From Peribacillus sp044761665 (lineage in GTDB: Bacteria > Bacillota > Bacilli > Bacillales > DSM-1321): 64,000 nt of DNA. The stretch spans positions 184,535-248,534 of the forward strand of contig NZ_JBIWCW010000006.1 of assembly GCF_044761665.1 (NCBI RefSeq), written 5' to 3'. A program made the position numbers and the translations under genes. Every line of letters starts with the position of its first letter. Position 1 is the stretch's first letter. The notes under the pieces are model-generated. The model was not told where the DNA came from. It ran no database searches and saw nothing but the letters and a program-made list of their open reading frames with translations. Below are positions 8,038 through 14,946 of this stretch, one piece after another.

Positions 8038-8817
8038 CTACGCCAAAATCCCCAACCAAATTTTCACCGCTGTCGCTAATATTAATAGTGCCAATATGAC
8101 TTGAAGGATTTTTGTGTTCATTTTCTTCCCTGCCATTGCACCAAGTGGGGCTGCGATGATACTTGCAACTACCATGATGATCGCTGGGTAATAGTCAACT
8201 TGGCCTGTAAATACCTTGCCGACTGTTGCCCCAATGGAGGAAATGAAGGTAATAGCTAGTGAAGAGGCGATGGTTACCCTCGTCGGTATTTTCAAGACAA
8301 CGAGCATAATCGGAACAAGTAAGAAGCCCCCGGCCGCCCCAACTATCCCGGAACCCAGACCGACGATCAGGGCAAGTGTTGCAGCTAGCCATTTATTAAA
8401 TTTGACCTGGTCCAACGGGATATCATCGATTCCTTTTTTTGGTATGAACATCATCACAGCTGCTATTAAAGCAAGCAGGCCATAGACGATATTGATACCG
8501 TCTTCCGACATTGATTGCGAACCGAAACTTCCGATTACACTTCCTATTAATACGCTGATACCCATGTAGAGGATCAGTGGCTTGTTTAAATAACCACCCT
8601 TACGGTAAGCCCATACACCGCCGATGGAGGCAAATAATACCTGTACAGCGCTAATCCCTGAAACTTCGTGGGCACTGAATGCCGCTAAACCGAAAATCGG
8701 CGGAATGTATAAAAGCATCGGGTACTTGATGATCGACCCGCCTATGCCCAGCATTCCTGAAATATATGAGCCAATGAAACCAATTAAAAATATGGTGATA
8801 ATAAAAGTAATGTCCAT
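8038..8817 (-). CDS. tauE: TauE/SafE family sulfite/sulfur anion exporter
   Basis: Membrane transporter of 259 residues in the TSUP family, which moves sulfite, thiosulfate or organosulfonates. About eight hydrophobic segments are visible, with the family's repeated glycine/proline motifs (SGMLGIGGSIIKYPML near the N-terminus and GIVGAAGGFLLVPIML in the second half). It is the last gene of the CstR-linked sulfur cluster, 49 bp after tusA. In staphylococcal cst operons a TauE protein exports sulfite made by persulfide oxidation, the likely role here. Confidence 0.85.
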   Translation of the reverse strand: MDITFIITIFLIGFIGSYISGMLGIGGSIIKYPMLLYIPPIFGLAAFSAHEVSGISAVQVLFASIGGVWAYRKGGYLNKPLILYMGISVLIGSVIGSFGSQSMSEDGINIVYGLLALIAAVMMFIPKKGIDDIPLDQVKFNKWLAATLALIVGLGSGIVGAAGGFLLVPIMLVVLKIPTRVTIASSLAITFISSIGATVGKVFTGQVDYYPAIIMVVASIIAAPLGAMAGKKMNTKILQVILALLILATAVKIWLGILA

Positions 8818-8866
8818 GTCAATCTCTCCTTAGAAGAAGGCAACCTAATTGGTCCCCTTATCTTGA

Positions 8867-9097
8867 TCAGCCTTTTCTAATCCAGAATTTCAACACGCCA
8901 TTATCTTCTGTCGTTTCAATTAGCTCATGTCCACCTGATTTTGACCAAGCTGCTAAATCTGCTTTCGCGCCTTTATCTGTTACATGGATTTCCAGTACTT
9001 GACCGGATTCCAATTCATTCATCGCTTTCTTTGTTTTTACGATCGGCATTGGACAAGCCAAGCCCTTAGCATCTAATACCTTTTCTGATTTCATCAT
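8867..9097 (-). CDS. TusA family sulfurtransferase carrier
   Basis: Small sulfur-carrier protein of 76 residues. The conserved persulfide-bearing cysteine is Cys15 in LACPMPIVKTKKA, the typical TusA CPxP motif. GGAGATTTATC precedes the start. It lies between the rhodanese-MBL fusion and the TauE exporter, so it probably relays persulfide sulfur between the enzymes of this island rather than serving tRNA thiolation. A close paralogous domain forms the N-terminus of the protein at 10742-11314. Confidence 0.88.
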   Translation of the reverse strand: MMKSEKVLDAKGLACPMPIVKTKKAMNELESGQVLEIHVTDKGAKADLAAWSKSGGHELIETTEDNGVLKFWIRKG

Positions 9098-9134
9098 GAT
9101 AAATCTCCTCTATTCGTAGTTTTTTTATGATGTT

Positions 9135-10262
9135 TTAGCGTACCGCGCAACGATTCGGTCCAATTTCCATTTCACGTTGTTTTTCTTCATCAGGCGTGAT
9201 TTTCCCCATGTTCGTTTGACGGATTTCTTGGTATGCATTCGGTTGAGGCGGTAGGTTTCCCGTTACCATCTCTCTGAATTCCATTTCGTCAGCAATATTT
9301 AAACCATGATTTTCTTCAAATAACGAACCTAATTTCTTAGCGACACTGCCATCTTTATTCAATTCTTCAATGATCATGAAATGAGATGGCAGAACAATCA
9401 ACTCGTCTGATAGTTCTTTATAACCTGTATAAAGGGTTTCTCTCAAGTCGCCAACCCAATCCTCAGCCAATCCAGCTAGATCCGGTCTACCAATCGAATC
9501 GATGAATAGAATGTCCCCTGTCAAAAGGTATTTTTCATCGATAACAAATGAAGTAGAACCAATTGTATGTCCTGGAGAATATAGTGCTTGGATTTCAATT
9601 GCCGTGTGACCGATTTTGACCACTTTACCATTCTCTAATGGCTCATATTCAAAAACGACTTCGGTAGCATCTTTTTGTGGCAACCAATACGTTGCATTCG
9701 TGCTTTCTGCAATTTGTCGACCACCTGAAATATGGTCAGCATGTAAGTGTGTATCAAATACATGTGTGATCTTTACACCGATACTTTTTGCAAAATCAAA
9801 GTAGGTATCAATCATCCTGGTGGAGTCAATAATGGCTGCTTCTCCATTGGAAACGACCATGTATGACAAGCATCCTTTTCCAAGACGTACAAATTGATAG
9901 ATTTCCCCACCATCCTTCAAATCGCCAATTTTCAATGGCTCTAAGTGTTCACTCCATGCTTTCATTCCGCCCTTTAAGTAAGAAACCGTTAGCCCTGCAT
10001 CAGATAGCATTTCCGCTACCATAACGGAAGAACCTTCTTTTGCACATACCACCAAAACTTCCTTATTTGCAGGAATTTTATCCATAACTTCATCCACACC
10101 ATCTAGCAATTCGAAGTAAGGAATATTTAAGTAGTCGAAATTCACGCCTTCAATTTTCCAATCGTTAAAATCATTTTGATTACGAACGTCAAAGATAAAT
10201 AGCTCATCTTTATTGATTACTTTCTTTGCCACTTCTTTAGCTGTCATTTCATTGTATGGCAC
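9135..10262 (-). CDS. Rhodanese-metallo-beta-lactamase fusion, persulfide dioxygenase-like
   Basis: Fusion of 375 residues. An N-terminal rhodanese domain (~1-110) has its active cysteine at Cys73 (VVCAKEGSS). A metallo-beta-lactamase domain (~115-340) carries THLHADHISGG (His172, His174, Asp176, His177), SPGHTIGS and the GRPDL motif of the ETHE1/persulfide dioxygenase branch. It most likely oxidises protein or low-molecular-weight persulfide to sulfite in the cytosol. The domain order is reversed compared with staphylococcal CstB, where the MBL part comes first. A 16-bp CstR-operator-like palindrome lies just upstream (10268-10283). Confidence 0.85.
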   Translation of the reverse strand: MPYNEMTAKEVAKKVINKDELFIFDVRNQNDFNDWKIEGVNFDYLNIPYFELLDGVDEVMDKIPANKEVLVVCAKEGSSVMVAEMLSDAGLTVSYLKGGMKAWSEHLEPLKIGDLKDGGEIYQFVRLGKGCLSYMVVSNGEAAIIDSTRMIDTYFDFAKSIGVKITHVFDTHLHADHISGGRQIAESTNATYWLPQKDATEVVFEYEPLENGKVVKIGHTAIEIQALYSPGHTIGSTSFVIDEKYLLTGDILFIDSIGRPDLAGLAEDWVGDLRETLYTGYKELSDELIVLPSHFMIIEELNKDGSVAKKLGSLFEENHGLNIADEMEFREMVTGNLPPQPNAYQEIRQTNMGKITPDEEKQREMEIGPNRCAVR

Positions 10263-10267
10263 TCTAT

Positions 10268-10283
10268 ATACCCCCTATAGTAT
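10268..10283. promoter_or_regulatory. CstR/CsoR-type operator upstream of rhodanese-MBL gene
   Basis: ATACCCCCTATAGTAT, 6 bp before the start codon. It matches the pattern of four other 16-bp sites in this island (TACC half-site, G/C-rich core, GTAT half-site). Confidence 0.55.
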
Positions 10284-10316
10284 ATTTCATTTCAAATTTT
10301 TTCTTTTTTTAAGCTA

Positions 10317-10712
10317 TTAAAATGTTAAAGTAACATCCGCATCTTTAGCGAATTCCAAGAACGTGACGGCGCCGCCGACTTCAATTCCGTCAACGAAGTC
10401 TTCTTTCACTAGTCCCATAACATCCATTGTCATTTGGCATCCGATAAAAGTCACGCCTAATTCTTGAGCCATAGCAAGTAATTCTGGAATAGCCGGTACA
10501 TTGGCCTTCGCAAATCCTTCCGCAAAATGTTCTTTGCCTTCTGGCATCGGAAGTTGTTTATTGCCTTCTTTATGAATCAGGTTCAAGCCCTCGAACGTAA
10601 AGAAAATGGTTACCTCTTGATCTGTTGCTGCCGCTGCTGTTGCAATATTAAATACTTTATATGCGTCAAATAATCCACCATTACTAGCGATGATTGCTAC
10701 TTTTTTAGTCAT
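10317..10712 (-). CDS. DsrE/DsrF/DrsH-like family protein
   Basis: DsrE-fold protein of 131 residues. This family relays sulfane sulfur on a conserved cysteine, here Cys92 in FIGCQMTMDVMG. The segments VTIFFTFEGLN and GAVTFLEFAKDAD are typical. Its gene lies between the TusA-rhodanese fusion and the rhodanese-MBL fusion, and a longer paralogue is at 12070-12549. Together with TusA it would form a carrier relay feeding persulfide to the dioxygenase. An exact partner cannot be assigned from sequence. Confidence 0.85.
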   Translation of the reverse strand: MTKKVAIIASNGGLFDAYKVFNIATAAAATDQEVTIFFTFEGLNLIHKEGNKQLPMPEGKEHFAEGFAKANVPAIPELLAMAQELGVTFIGCQMTMDVMGLVKEDFVDGIEVGGAVTFLEFAKDADVTLTF

Positions 10713-10741
10713 CCTTCATTCCTCCATATTAGTTGTAGTTT

Positions 10742-11314
10742 TTAATACTTCACTGACTTTTCTGTCGGACCATTCCATTGGCTCATGCCAGGCATGACAT
10801 TGATCACTTGTTTAAATCCTGATTCAGTAAGTTTTTGCGCAGCTAGGTCACTTCTGCTCCCAGTACGGCAAACTACGTATATCTCGGATTCTTTATCCAA
10901 TTCACTTAGACGGCCATCCAAATCACCCAGGGGAAGGGATTGTGCCGTGGGAATGTGTTCAAAAGCATACTCTGCTGATTCTCGTACATCCAGTACGATG
11001 ATATTCTGTTTAGCTTCTACTTTTTGTTGAAGCTCTTCATTAGAAATGACGTTCTGGTGTTTCTTTTCGATATTTTCTTCCCCGCTTGCTTTACGAAGAT
11101 AATGTTTCAGAACAGTCCCTTCTTCGACTGTACCTAAATATTGGTGGCCTGTACTTTCAGCCCAAGCTTTCATATCCGCCGTTGAACCTTTATCCGTCGC
11201 TTGAATTTCCAATACTTCTCCAGATCCCAAGGCATTTAAAGCCTTTTTCGTTTTTACAATGGGCATCGGACATGCTAATCCTCTTGCATCTAATACAGAA
11301 TTTGTTTTAATCAT
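10742..11314 (-). CDS. TusA-rhodanese fusion, CstA-like
   Basis: Two-domain sulfurtransferase of 190 residues. The TusA domain (1-75) has Cys15 in LACPMPIVKTKKA. The rhodanese domain (~88-188) has Cys149 in the active loop CRTGSRS. Staphylococcal CstA joins rhodanese, TusA and DsrE; here the DsrE part is the separate next gene (29 bp downstream), which suggests they work together. It probably accepts sulfur from low-molecular-weight persulfides. AGGAGGAAG precedes the start, and a CstR-like operator lies at 11335-11350. Confidence 0.87.
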   Translation of the reverse strand: MIKTNSVLDARGLACPMPIVKTKKALNALGSGEVLEIQATDKGSTADMKAWAESTGHQYLGTVEEGTVLKHYLRKASGEENIEKKHQNVISNEELQQKVEAKQNIIVLDVRESAEYAFEHIPTAQSLPLGDLDGRLSELDKESEIYVVCRTGSRSDLAAQKLTESGFKQVINVMPGMSQWNGPTEKSVKY

Positions 11315-11334
11315 GTTTCTTCCTCCTCGTTTTT

Positions 11335-11350
11335 ATACTACATGGGGTAT
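11335..11350. promoter_or_regulatory. CstR/CsoR-type operator upstream of TusA-rhodanese gene
   Basis: ATACTACATGGGGTAT lies 20 bp upstream of the start codon and fits the same 16-bp pattern as the sites at 10268, 12572, 12614 and 13000. Confidence 0.5.
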
Positions 11351-11367
11351 TTAACTTTTGAAAAAAA

Positions 11368-11664
11368 TTACGTGGTTGGTCCATTCCAGGCAAGCATTCC
11401 GCCTGTCATATTGATTACTTGATACCCATGATTTTCAAGTAGTTTTACGGCCTTTGAACTTCTACCACCAGAGCGGCAGACCATGATATATTCTTTTGAA
11501 TTGTCCAGATCTTGCATCTTGAATTCTATTAGTCCTAAAGGTATATGCATGGCAGTCGGAATTTTCCCCGTTTTCACTTCAACCACTTCACGTACATCGA
11601 TAATGTTCACTGGTGCCTTTTGATTTAAAAGATTTTCGACTTCCTGTGTTGAAATTTCCTTCAT
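11368..11664 (-). CDS. Single-domain rhodanese
   Basis: Cytosolic rhodanese of 98 residues with the active loop CRSGGRS at Cys63 and the usual IIDVRE and GGMLAWNG motifs. ATG 11664 follows AAAGGAGGAATTCT; the 11 codons upstream in frame have no ribosome binding site and overlap the previous gene. It probably transfers sulfane sulfur within the island, alongside the membrane-anchored paralogue encoded just before it. Confidence 0.88.
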   Translation of the reverse strand: MKEISTQEVENLLNQKAPVNIIDVREVVEVKTGKIPTAMHIPLGLIEFKMQDLDNSKEYIMVCRSGGRSSKAVKLLENHGYQVINMTGGMLAWNGPTT

Positions 11665-11683
11665 AGTAGAATTCCTCCTTTTA

Positions 11684-12046
11684 TTAACGCCAAGCACTCA
11701 TTCCGCCTTTAACATTCGTAATTTCTTTGAATCCCATTTTTTTCAATACCTTACTTGCCTTACTGCTTCTCATACCACTTTGGCAGATTACGAAAACTTC
11801 TTGGTCTTTAGAGAGTTCTTTCACTCTATTTTGCAGTTCGAATAAGGGAATGTTTTTAAATCCCTTGATATGGTTTCCCCTAAACTCATTAGGCGTCCGG
11901 ACATCGATATATTGTTTACTTTTATGATTCAATTGTGCTCTTAATTCCATCGTAGTAATCTGTTTAATCCCTTTTGCCGGAATAAATCGTTGATACAAGA
12001 ACCAGACAATTACAGCAATCATGAGGACATTTAATAGTGTACTCAA
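11684..12046 (-). CDS. Membrane-anchored rhodanese
   Basis: Rhodanese of 120 residues with one N-terminal transmembrane helix (LLNVLMIAVIVWFLYQRF, ~residues 4-21) and a catalytic domain facing the cytosol or cell exterior; orientation cannot be read with certainty, though the RF-x-PAK basic stretch after the helix suggests cytosol. The active cysteine is Cys88 in CQSGMRS. It sits between the first DsrE-like gene and the soluble rhodanese, and all four genes at the start of the operon are closely spaced. A membrane position could let it take sulfur from a quinone-linked enzyme. Confidence 0.85.
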   Translation of the reverse strand: MSTLLNVLMIAVIVWFLYQRFIPAKGIKQITTMELRAQLNHKSKQYIDVRTPNEFRGNHIKGFKNIPLFELQNRVKELSKDQEVFVICQSGMRSSKASKVLKKMGFKEITNVKGGMSAWR

Positions 12047-12069
12047 TATAGCTTGATTCCTCCCTTACT

Positions 12070-12549
12070 TTAGATAAATAAATTGACGTTACCATCTTCT
12101 GCGTCAGCTAAATAAGCAGCCACACCCGCATATTCAATGCCTTCTAGTAATTCCTCTTGCTGCAAGCCAAGTAAATCCATGGTCATTGTACAAGCGATCA
12201 GTTTCACTTCTTGTTCTTGGGCCATTTCAATTAAACTGGGGAGGGACATGGCATTATGTTTTTTCATGACATGCTTGATCATTTTAGGACCCATGCCTGC
12301 AAAGTTCATGTTGGATAATCCCATTTTATCTGCACCACGCGGCATCATTTTGCCAAACATCTTTTCAAGGAAGCCTTTTTTTAAGGTCACTGGCTCATCC
12401 TTACGTAGGGCGTTTAATCCCCAGAATGTATGGAAAATGGTCACTTCATGATCATAGGCCGCAGCTCCATTTGCAATAATATAAGCGGCCATCGCCTTAT
12501 CATAGTCTCCACTAAATAAAATGATCGTCGTTTTTTTCTGTTCTGTCAT
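12070..12549 (-). CDS. DsrE/DsrF/DrsH-like family protein, longer paralogue
   Basis: DsrE-like protein of 159 residues. The conserved cysteine is Cys120 in KLIACTMTMDLLG. An inserted Met/Lys-rich stretch (~60-95) distinguishes it from the 131-residue paralogue at 10317-10712. ATG 12549 follows a run of five Gs; upstream in-frame codons run through the operator region and are not part of the gene. It is the first gene of the operon, directly downstream of two CstR-like operators at 12572 and 12614. Confidence 0.83.
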   Translation of the reverse strand: MTEQKKTTIILFSGDYDKAMAAYIIANGAAAYDHEVTIFHTFWGLNALRKDEPVTLKKGFLEKMFGKMMPRGADKMGLSNMNFAGMGPKMIKHVMKKHNAMSLPSLIEMAQEQEVKLIACTMTMDLLGLQQEELLEGIEYAGVAAYLADAEDGNVNLFI

Positions 12550-12571
12550 TTGTTTCCCCCCTGATTTCTCA

Positions 12572-12587
12572 TTACCCTGATGGGTAT
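12572..12587. promoter_or_regulatory. CstR/CsoR-type operator, first of a pair
   Basis: TTACCCTGATGGGTAT, 22 bp before the start of the first sulfur gene. With the second site 26 bp away it probably brackets the operon promoter. Confidence 0.6.
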
Positions 12588-12613
12588 ATTTTTTCAAAAA
12601 AAATATCATTAAA

Positions 12614-12629
12614 TTACCCACAGGGGTAT
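12614..12629. promoter_or_regulatory. CstR/CsoR-type operator, second of a pair
   Basis: TTACCCACAGGGGTAT between cstR and the first DsrE gene. It shares the TACC...GGGTAT arms with the neighbouring site. Confidence 0.6.
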
Positions 12630-12669
12630 ATAATATGTTTAAAAATAATAGATGTCAACCCACCATACA

Positions 12670-12930
12670 CTATCTACTTTTAATTAATAAATCAACAGCT
12701 TCTTTGACAAGACCACCTGTTTCTTCGCCTTTCATAACATTCTCTCTCACACATTGTTCGAGATTGGTGCTTACAATCACTCCCATCGTTCTATCAATGG
12801 CATTTCGCGCAGCCGATAATTGGGTGACGATATCTCTACAGTCCTTACCCTGCTCCATCATGCCTAGCACACCTTTAATTTGGCCTTCAATTCGTCTTAA
12901 CCGATTGATGACGCTTTTATCATATTCCAT
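12670..12930 (-). CDS. cstR: CstR-type persulfide-sensing repressor (CsoR family)
   Basis: CsoR/DUF156-family all-helical repressor of 86 residues. The two regulatory cysteines are Cys31 (GKDCRDIV) and Cys60 (TNLEQCVRE), the same numbering as in Staphylococcus aureus CstR. In copper-sensing CsoR a histidine lies four residues before the second cysteine; here that position is Asn56, so a Cu(I) site cannot form and persulfide sensing is more likely. It precedes the sulfur operon on the same strand, and a matching operator lies 70 bp upstream of it, suggesting autoregulation. Confidence 0.85.
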   Translation of the reverse strand: MEYDKSVINRLRRIEGQIKGVLGMMEQGKDCRDIVTQLSAARNAIDRTMGVIVSTNLEQCVRENVMKGEETGGLVKEAVDLLIKSR

Positions 12931-12999
12931 GATCTATACCCACCCACCTATCTATATAGACAAACAAAGAACCTGTGTAACAAGTTATACCCCAATAAT

Positions 13000-13015
13000 A
13001 TACCTATAGGGGTAT
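13000..13015. promoter_or_regulatory. CstR/CsoR-type operator upstream of cstR
   Basis: ATACCTATAGGGGTAT, upstream of cstR. It is the most symmetric of the five sites in this island. Confidence 0.6.
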
Positions 13016-13090
13016 ATTGTCAAGCTAAGTTCATTCACTTTTATTTCGAACAAAAACTAAAGACTAGACGGTTTTTTGTTATAGAAAAAA

Positions 13091-13134
13091 GGGCCATCCC
13101 AGAAGTCATTATCCATGCCTTTTGGGACAGCGCC
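13091..13134 (-). terminator. Terminator of pssA
   Basis: CATCCCAGAAG and CTTTTGGGA form the core of a hairpin directly after the pssA stop, followed on the minus strand by a run of Ts. Confidence 0.6.
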
Positions 13135-13137
13135 TTT

Positions 13138-13884
13138 TTATTGTTTCATCCTTTTCTTACGGATCACTTTGATTTTCTGTTTTTTGACCTTCTTTTTGTT
13201 TGGGAACCTGGGTTCTTTTTCTTTGATATATCGCACCACAATTAATAATATATAAGTTCCTAATGCAATATAAAAAGATAGCGGTACGGATTCGAATCTG
13301 GATTTAGCCACTAAATAAAATGTATAGAATAAAAACAAAGTAATAAGAACACTATTCTTCGGCATGCCAACTTTTTTGAAGCTTGGAATTTTCATTGTAC
13401 TTACCATCAGTATACACAGCCCATAATAGAGGATAATAAATACCCACAATGGTATCGATGCTTCAAACAAGACAAAGAATGCCACAATCCCACCCGCTAA
13501 GGTGATGGGGATCCCTTTAAAATACTTTACAGATTCTGCTTGATCGGTGATGTTAAACCTCGCCAATCGATATGCACCGAATAGGGGGAACAATCCCGCG
13601 ATTAGCATCCCGACTTGCCCAAAATCACTGAAATATGTATGTACAGCTAAAAAGGCGGGCGCTACCCCAAATGATACTATATCGGCCAAAGAGTCCAATT
13701 CTTTACCCATTTCATTAGAGACCCCAAGGATCCTTGCCACCCTGCCATCCAATGCATCTAACATTAACGCGATAAAAATCAATATGATCGCATTTCTTAC
13801 ATCATCAGTGATAATGCATCCTATCGATAAGAACCCGCAAAATAAATTACCCAAAGTCAGCATATTAGGTATATGTTTTTTCAT
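13138..13884 (-). CDS. pssA: CDP-diacylglycerol-serine O-phosphatidyltransferase
   Basis: Integral membrane CDP-alcohol phosphatidyltransferase of 248 residues that makes phosphatidylserine, the precursor of phosphatidylethanolamine. The signature DGRVAR...G...D...D is complete: LDALDGRVARILGVS, then GKELDSLADIVSFGVAP. Several membrane helices follow. The last ~30 residues are strongly basic (KKVKKQKIKVIRKKR), a cytosolic tail longer than in B. subtilis PssA (~177 residues). It stands alone here rather than with psd. Confidence 0.88.
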   Translation of the reverse strand: MKKHIPNMLTLGNLFCGFLSIGCIITDDVRNAIILIFIALMLDALDGRVARILGVSNEMGKELDSLADIVSFGVAPAFLAVHTYFSDFGQVGMLIAGLFPLFGAYRLARFNITDQAESVKYFKGIPITLAGGIVAFFVLFEASIPLWVFIILYYGLCILMVSTMKIPSFKKVGMPKNSVLITLFLFYTFYLVAKSRFESVPLSFYIALGTYILLIVVRYIKEKEPRFPNKKKVKKQKIKVIRKKRMKQ

Positions 13885-13899
13885 CCTTCACTTCCTTAA

Positions 13900-14385
13900 C
13901 TCCTAAAATTAAACTTTCCTCAGCTTTTACCATCTTTTGAAAAGCTTAACTTGTTATCTTCTAATTATAACTTCATACCTGTATTATGGCTAAGATTATA
14001 TTTATGACTCTTCATTTTTTCCATCATTTATAGAACTCATACCACTATATTGCAGTATATTCTGCAATAAAAAAATAACCCAAAGAGGTCATATGAACAC
14101 TGGGAACAATTTTTTGTCCTTGAATGGTTCTATTGTTTTCAATAATAACTTTTTTTCGAGTGATTTTTAAAGTTCCATTTTAACATTTTTATTATCTTCT
14201 TCATTAACTAGTCTAAATCCTCTTTAGGCCAATGCTTAAACTTTGTTTCAAAGATTTGTTAGGGGTTTGGCTCGTACTCGGTTTTCCTAACTATTAACCC
14301 GGTCCCCGCAGGAAATCAAATAATCACTGCATTACCTACTTTATTCGTGCATTTCCTATCTACTTATCTACATTAAAAACTGAGA
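13900..14385. other. Intergenic region without a gene
   Basis: AT-rich stretch of ~490 bp between pssA and the Hsp20-like gene, with no frame, RNA or repeat I can support. Confidence 0.5.
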
Positions 14386-14460
14386 ATGTTTTTATTATTA
14401 TCACCTTTATCCTTACTTTCTACATATAATACGAACAAAGGCAAAACCGGGGGTATCTAC

Positions 14461-14880
14461 ATGCAAGATAAACTACATGAAGTACAGATGAATGAGGTTA
14501 AGATATTTGATGATTGGGTAAAAAAATTCTTTCTCAATCCGGAAACGAGTATCTTGGATCATCAGTTATTTACGATTGATATTTACGAAAGTAATGATGA
14601 GTATATGGTGGAAGCAATTTTGGAAAATCATGATGCAAAAGATATCAAAATATGTTTAAGAGATAATGAGATATCGATTCTGGTCGATAAGCCTCATAAG
14701 CCTTTTCAAAAACTCCTTCGTAAAGATAAAGCGGTTACACCACCTGCGCAGCGGAAGATTTCTTTTCCTTTTTCCATCTGTGCACGTAGGATCACAGCTG
14801 AGTTTACACAACCATTATTAGTGATTCGTATTCATAAGTATTCCCCCGGTAGAGCCACAGATGATATTAGGATTGAGTAA
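14461..14880 (+). CDS. Hsp20/alpha-crystallin-like spore coat protein, CotM-like
   Basis: Protein of 139 residues with a degenerate Hsp20 fold: an N-terminal helix-rich part, then strands including FTIDIYESNDEYMVEAIL, the region DAKDIKICLRDNEISILVD and a final LLVIRIHKY strand. The start follows GGGGG seven bases upstream. In B. subtilis the alpha-crystallin-related coat protein gene cotM follows yneK, and here yneK lies on the far side of sbcDC, so CotM is a reasonable assignment by synteny. Sequence alone only supports Hsp20-like. A perfect terminator follows. Confidence 0.6.
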   Translation: MQDKLHEVQMNEVKIFDDWVKKFFLNPETSILDHQLFTIDIYESNDEYMVEAILENHDAKDIKICLRDNEISILVDKPHKPFQKLLRKDKAVTPPAQRKISFPFSICARRITAEFTQPLLVIRIHKYSPGRATDDIRIE

Positions 14881-14903
14881 CTTGCATCTTCAAATATATA
14901 AAA

Positions 14904-14939
14904 GAATGGCTCGTGAAGCTTCTGCTTCACGAGCCATTC
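14904..14939. terminator. Perfect bidirectional terminator
   Basis: GAATGGCTCGTGAAGC and GCTTCACGAGCCATTC form a perfect 16-bp stem with a TTCT loop between the convergent CotM-like gene and sbcC, with T-rich flanks both ways. Confidence 0.85.
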
Positions 14940-14946
14940 TTTATTA

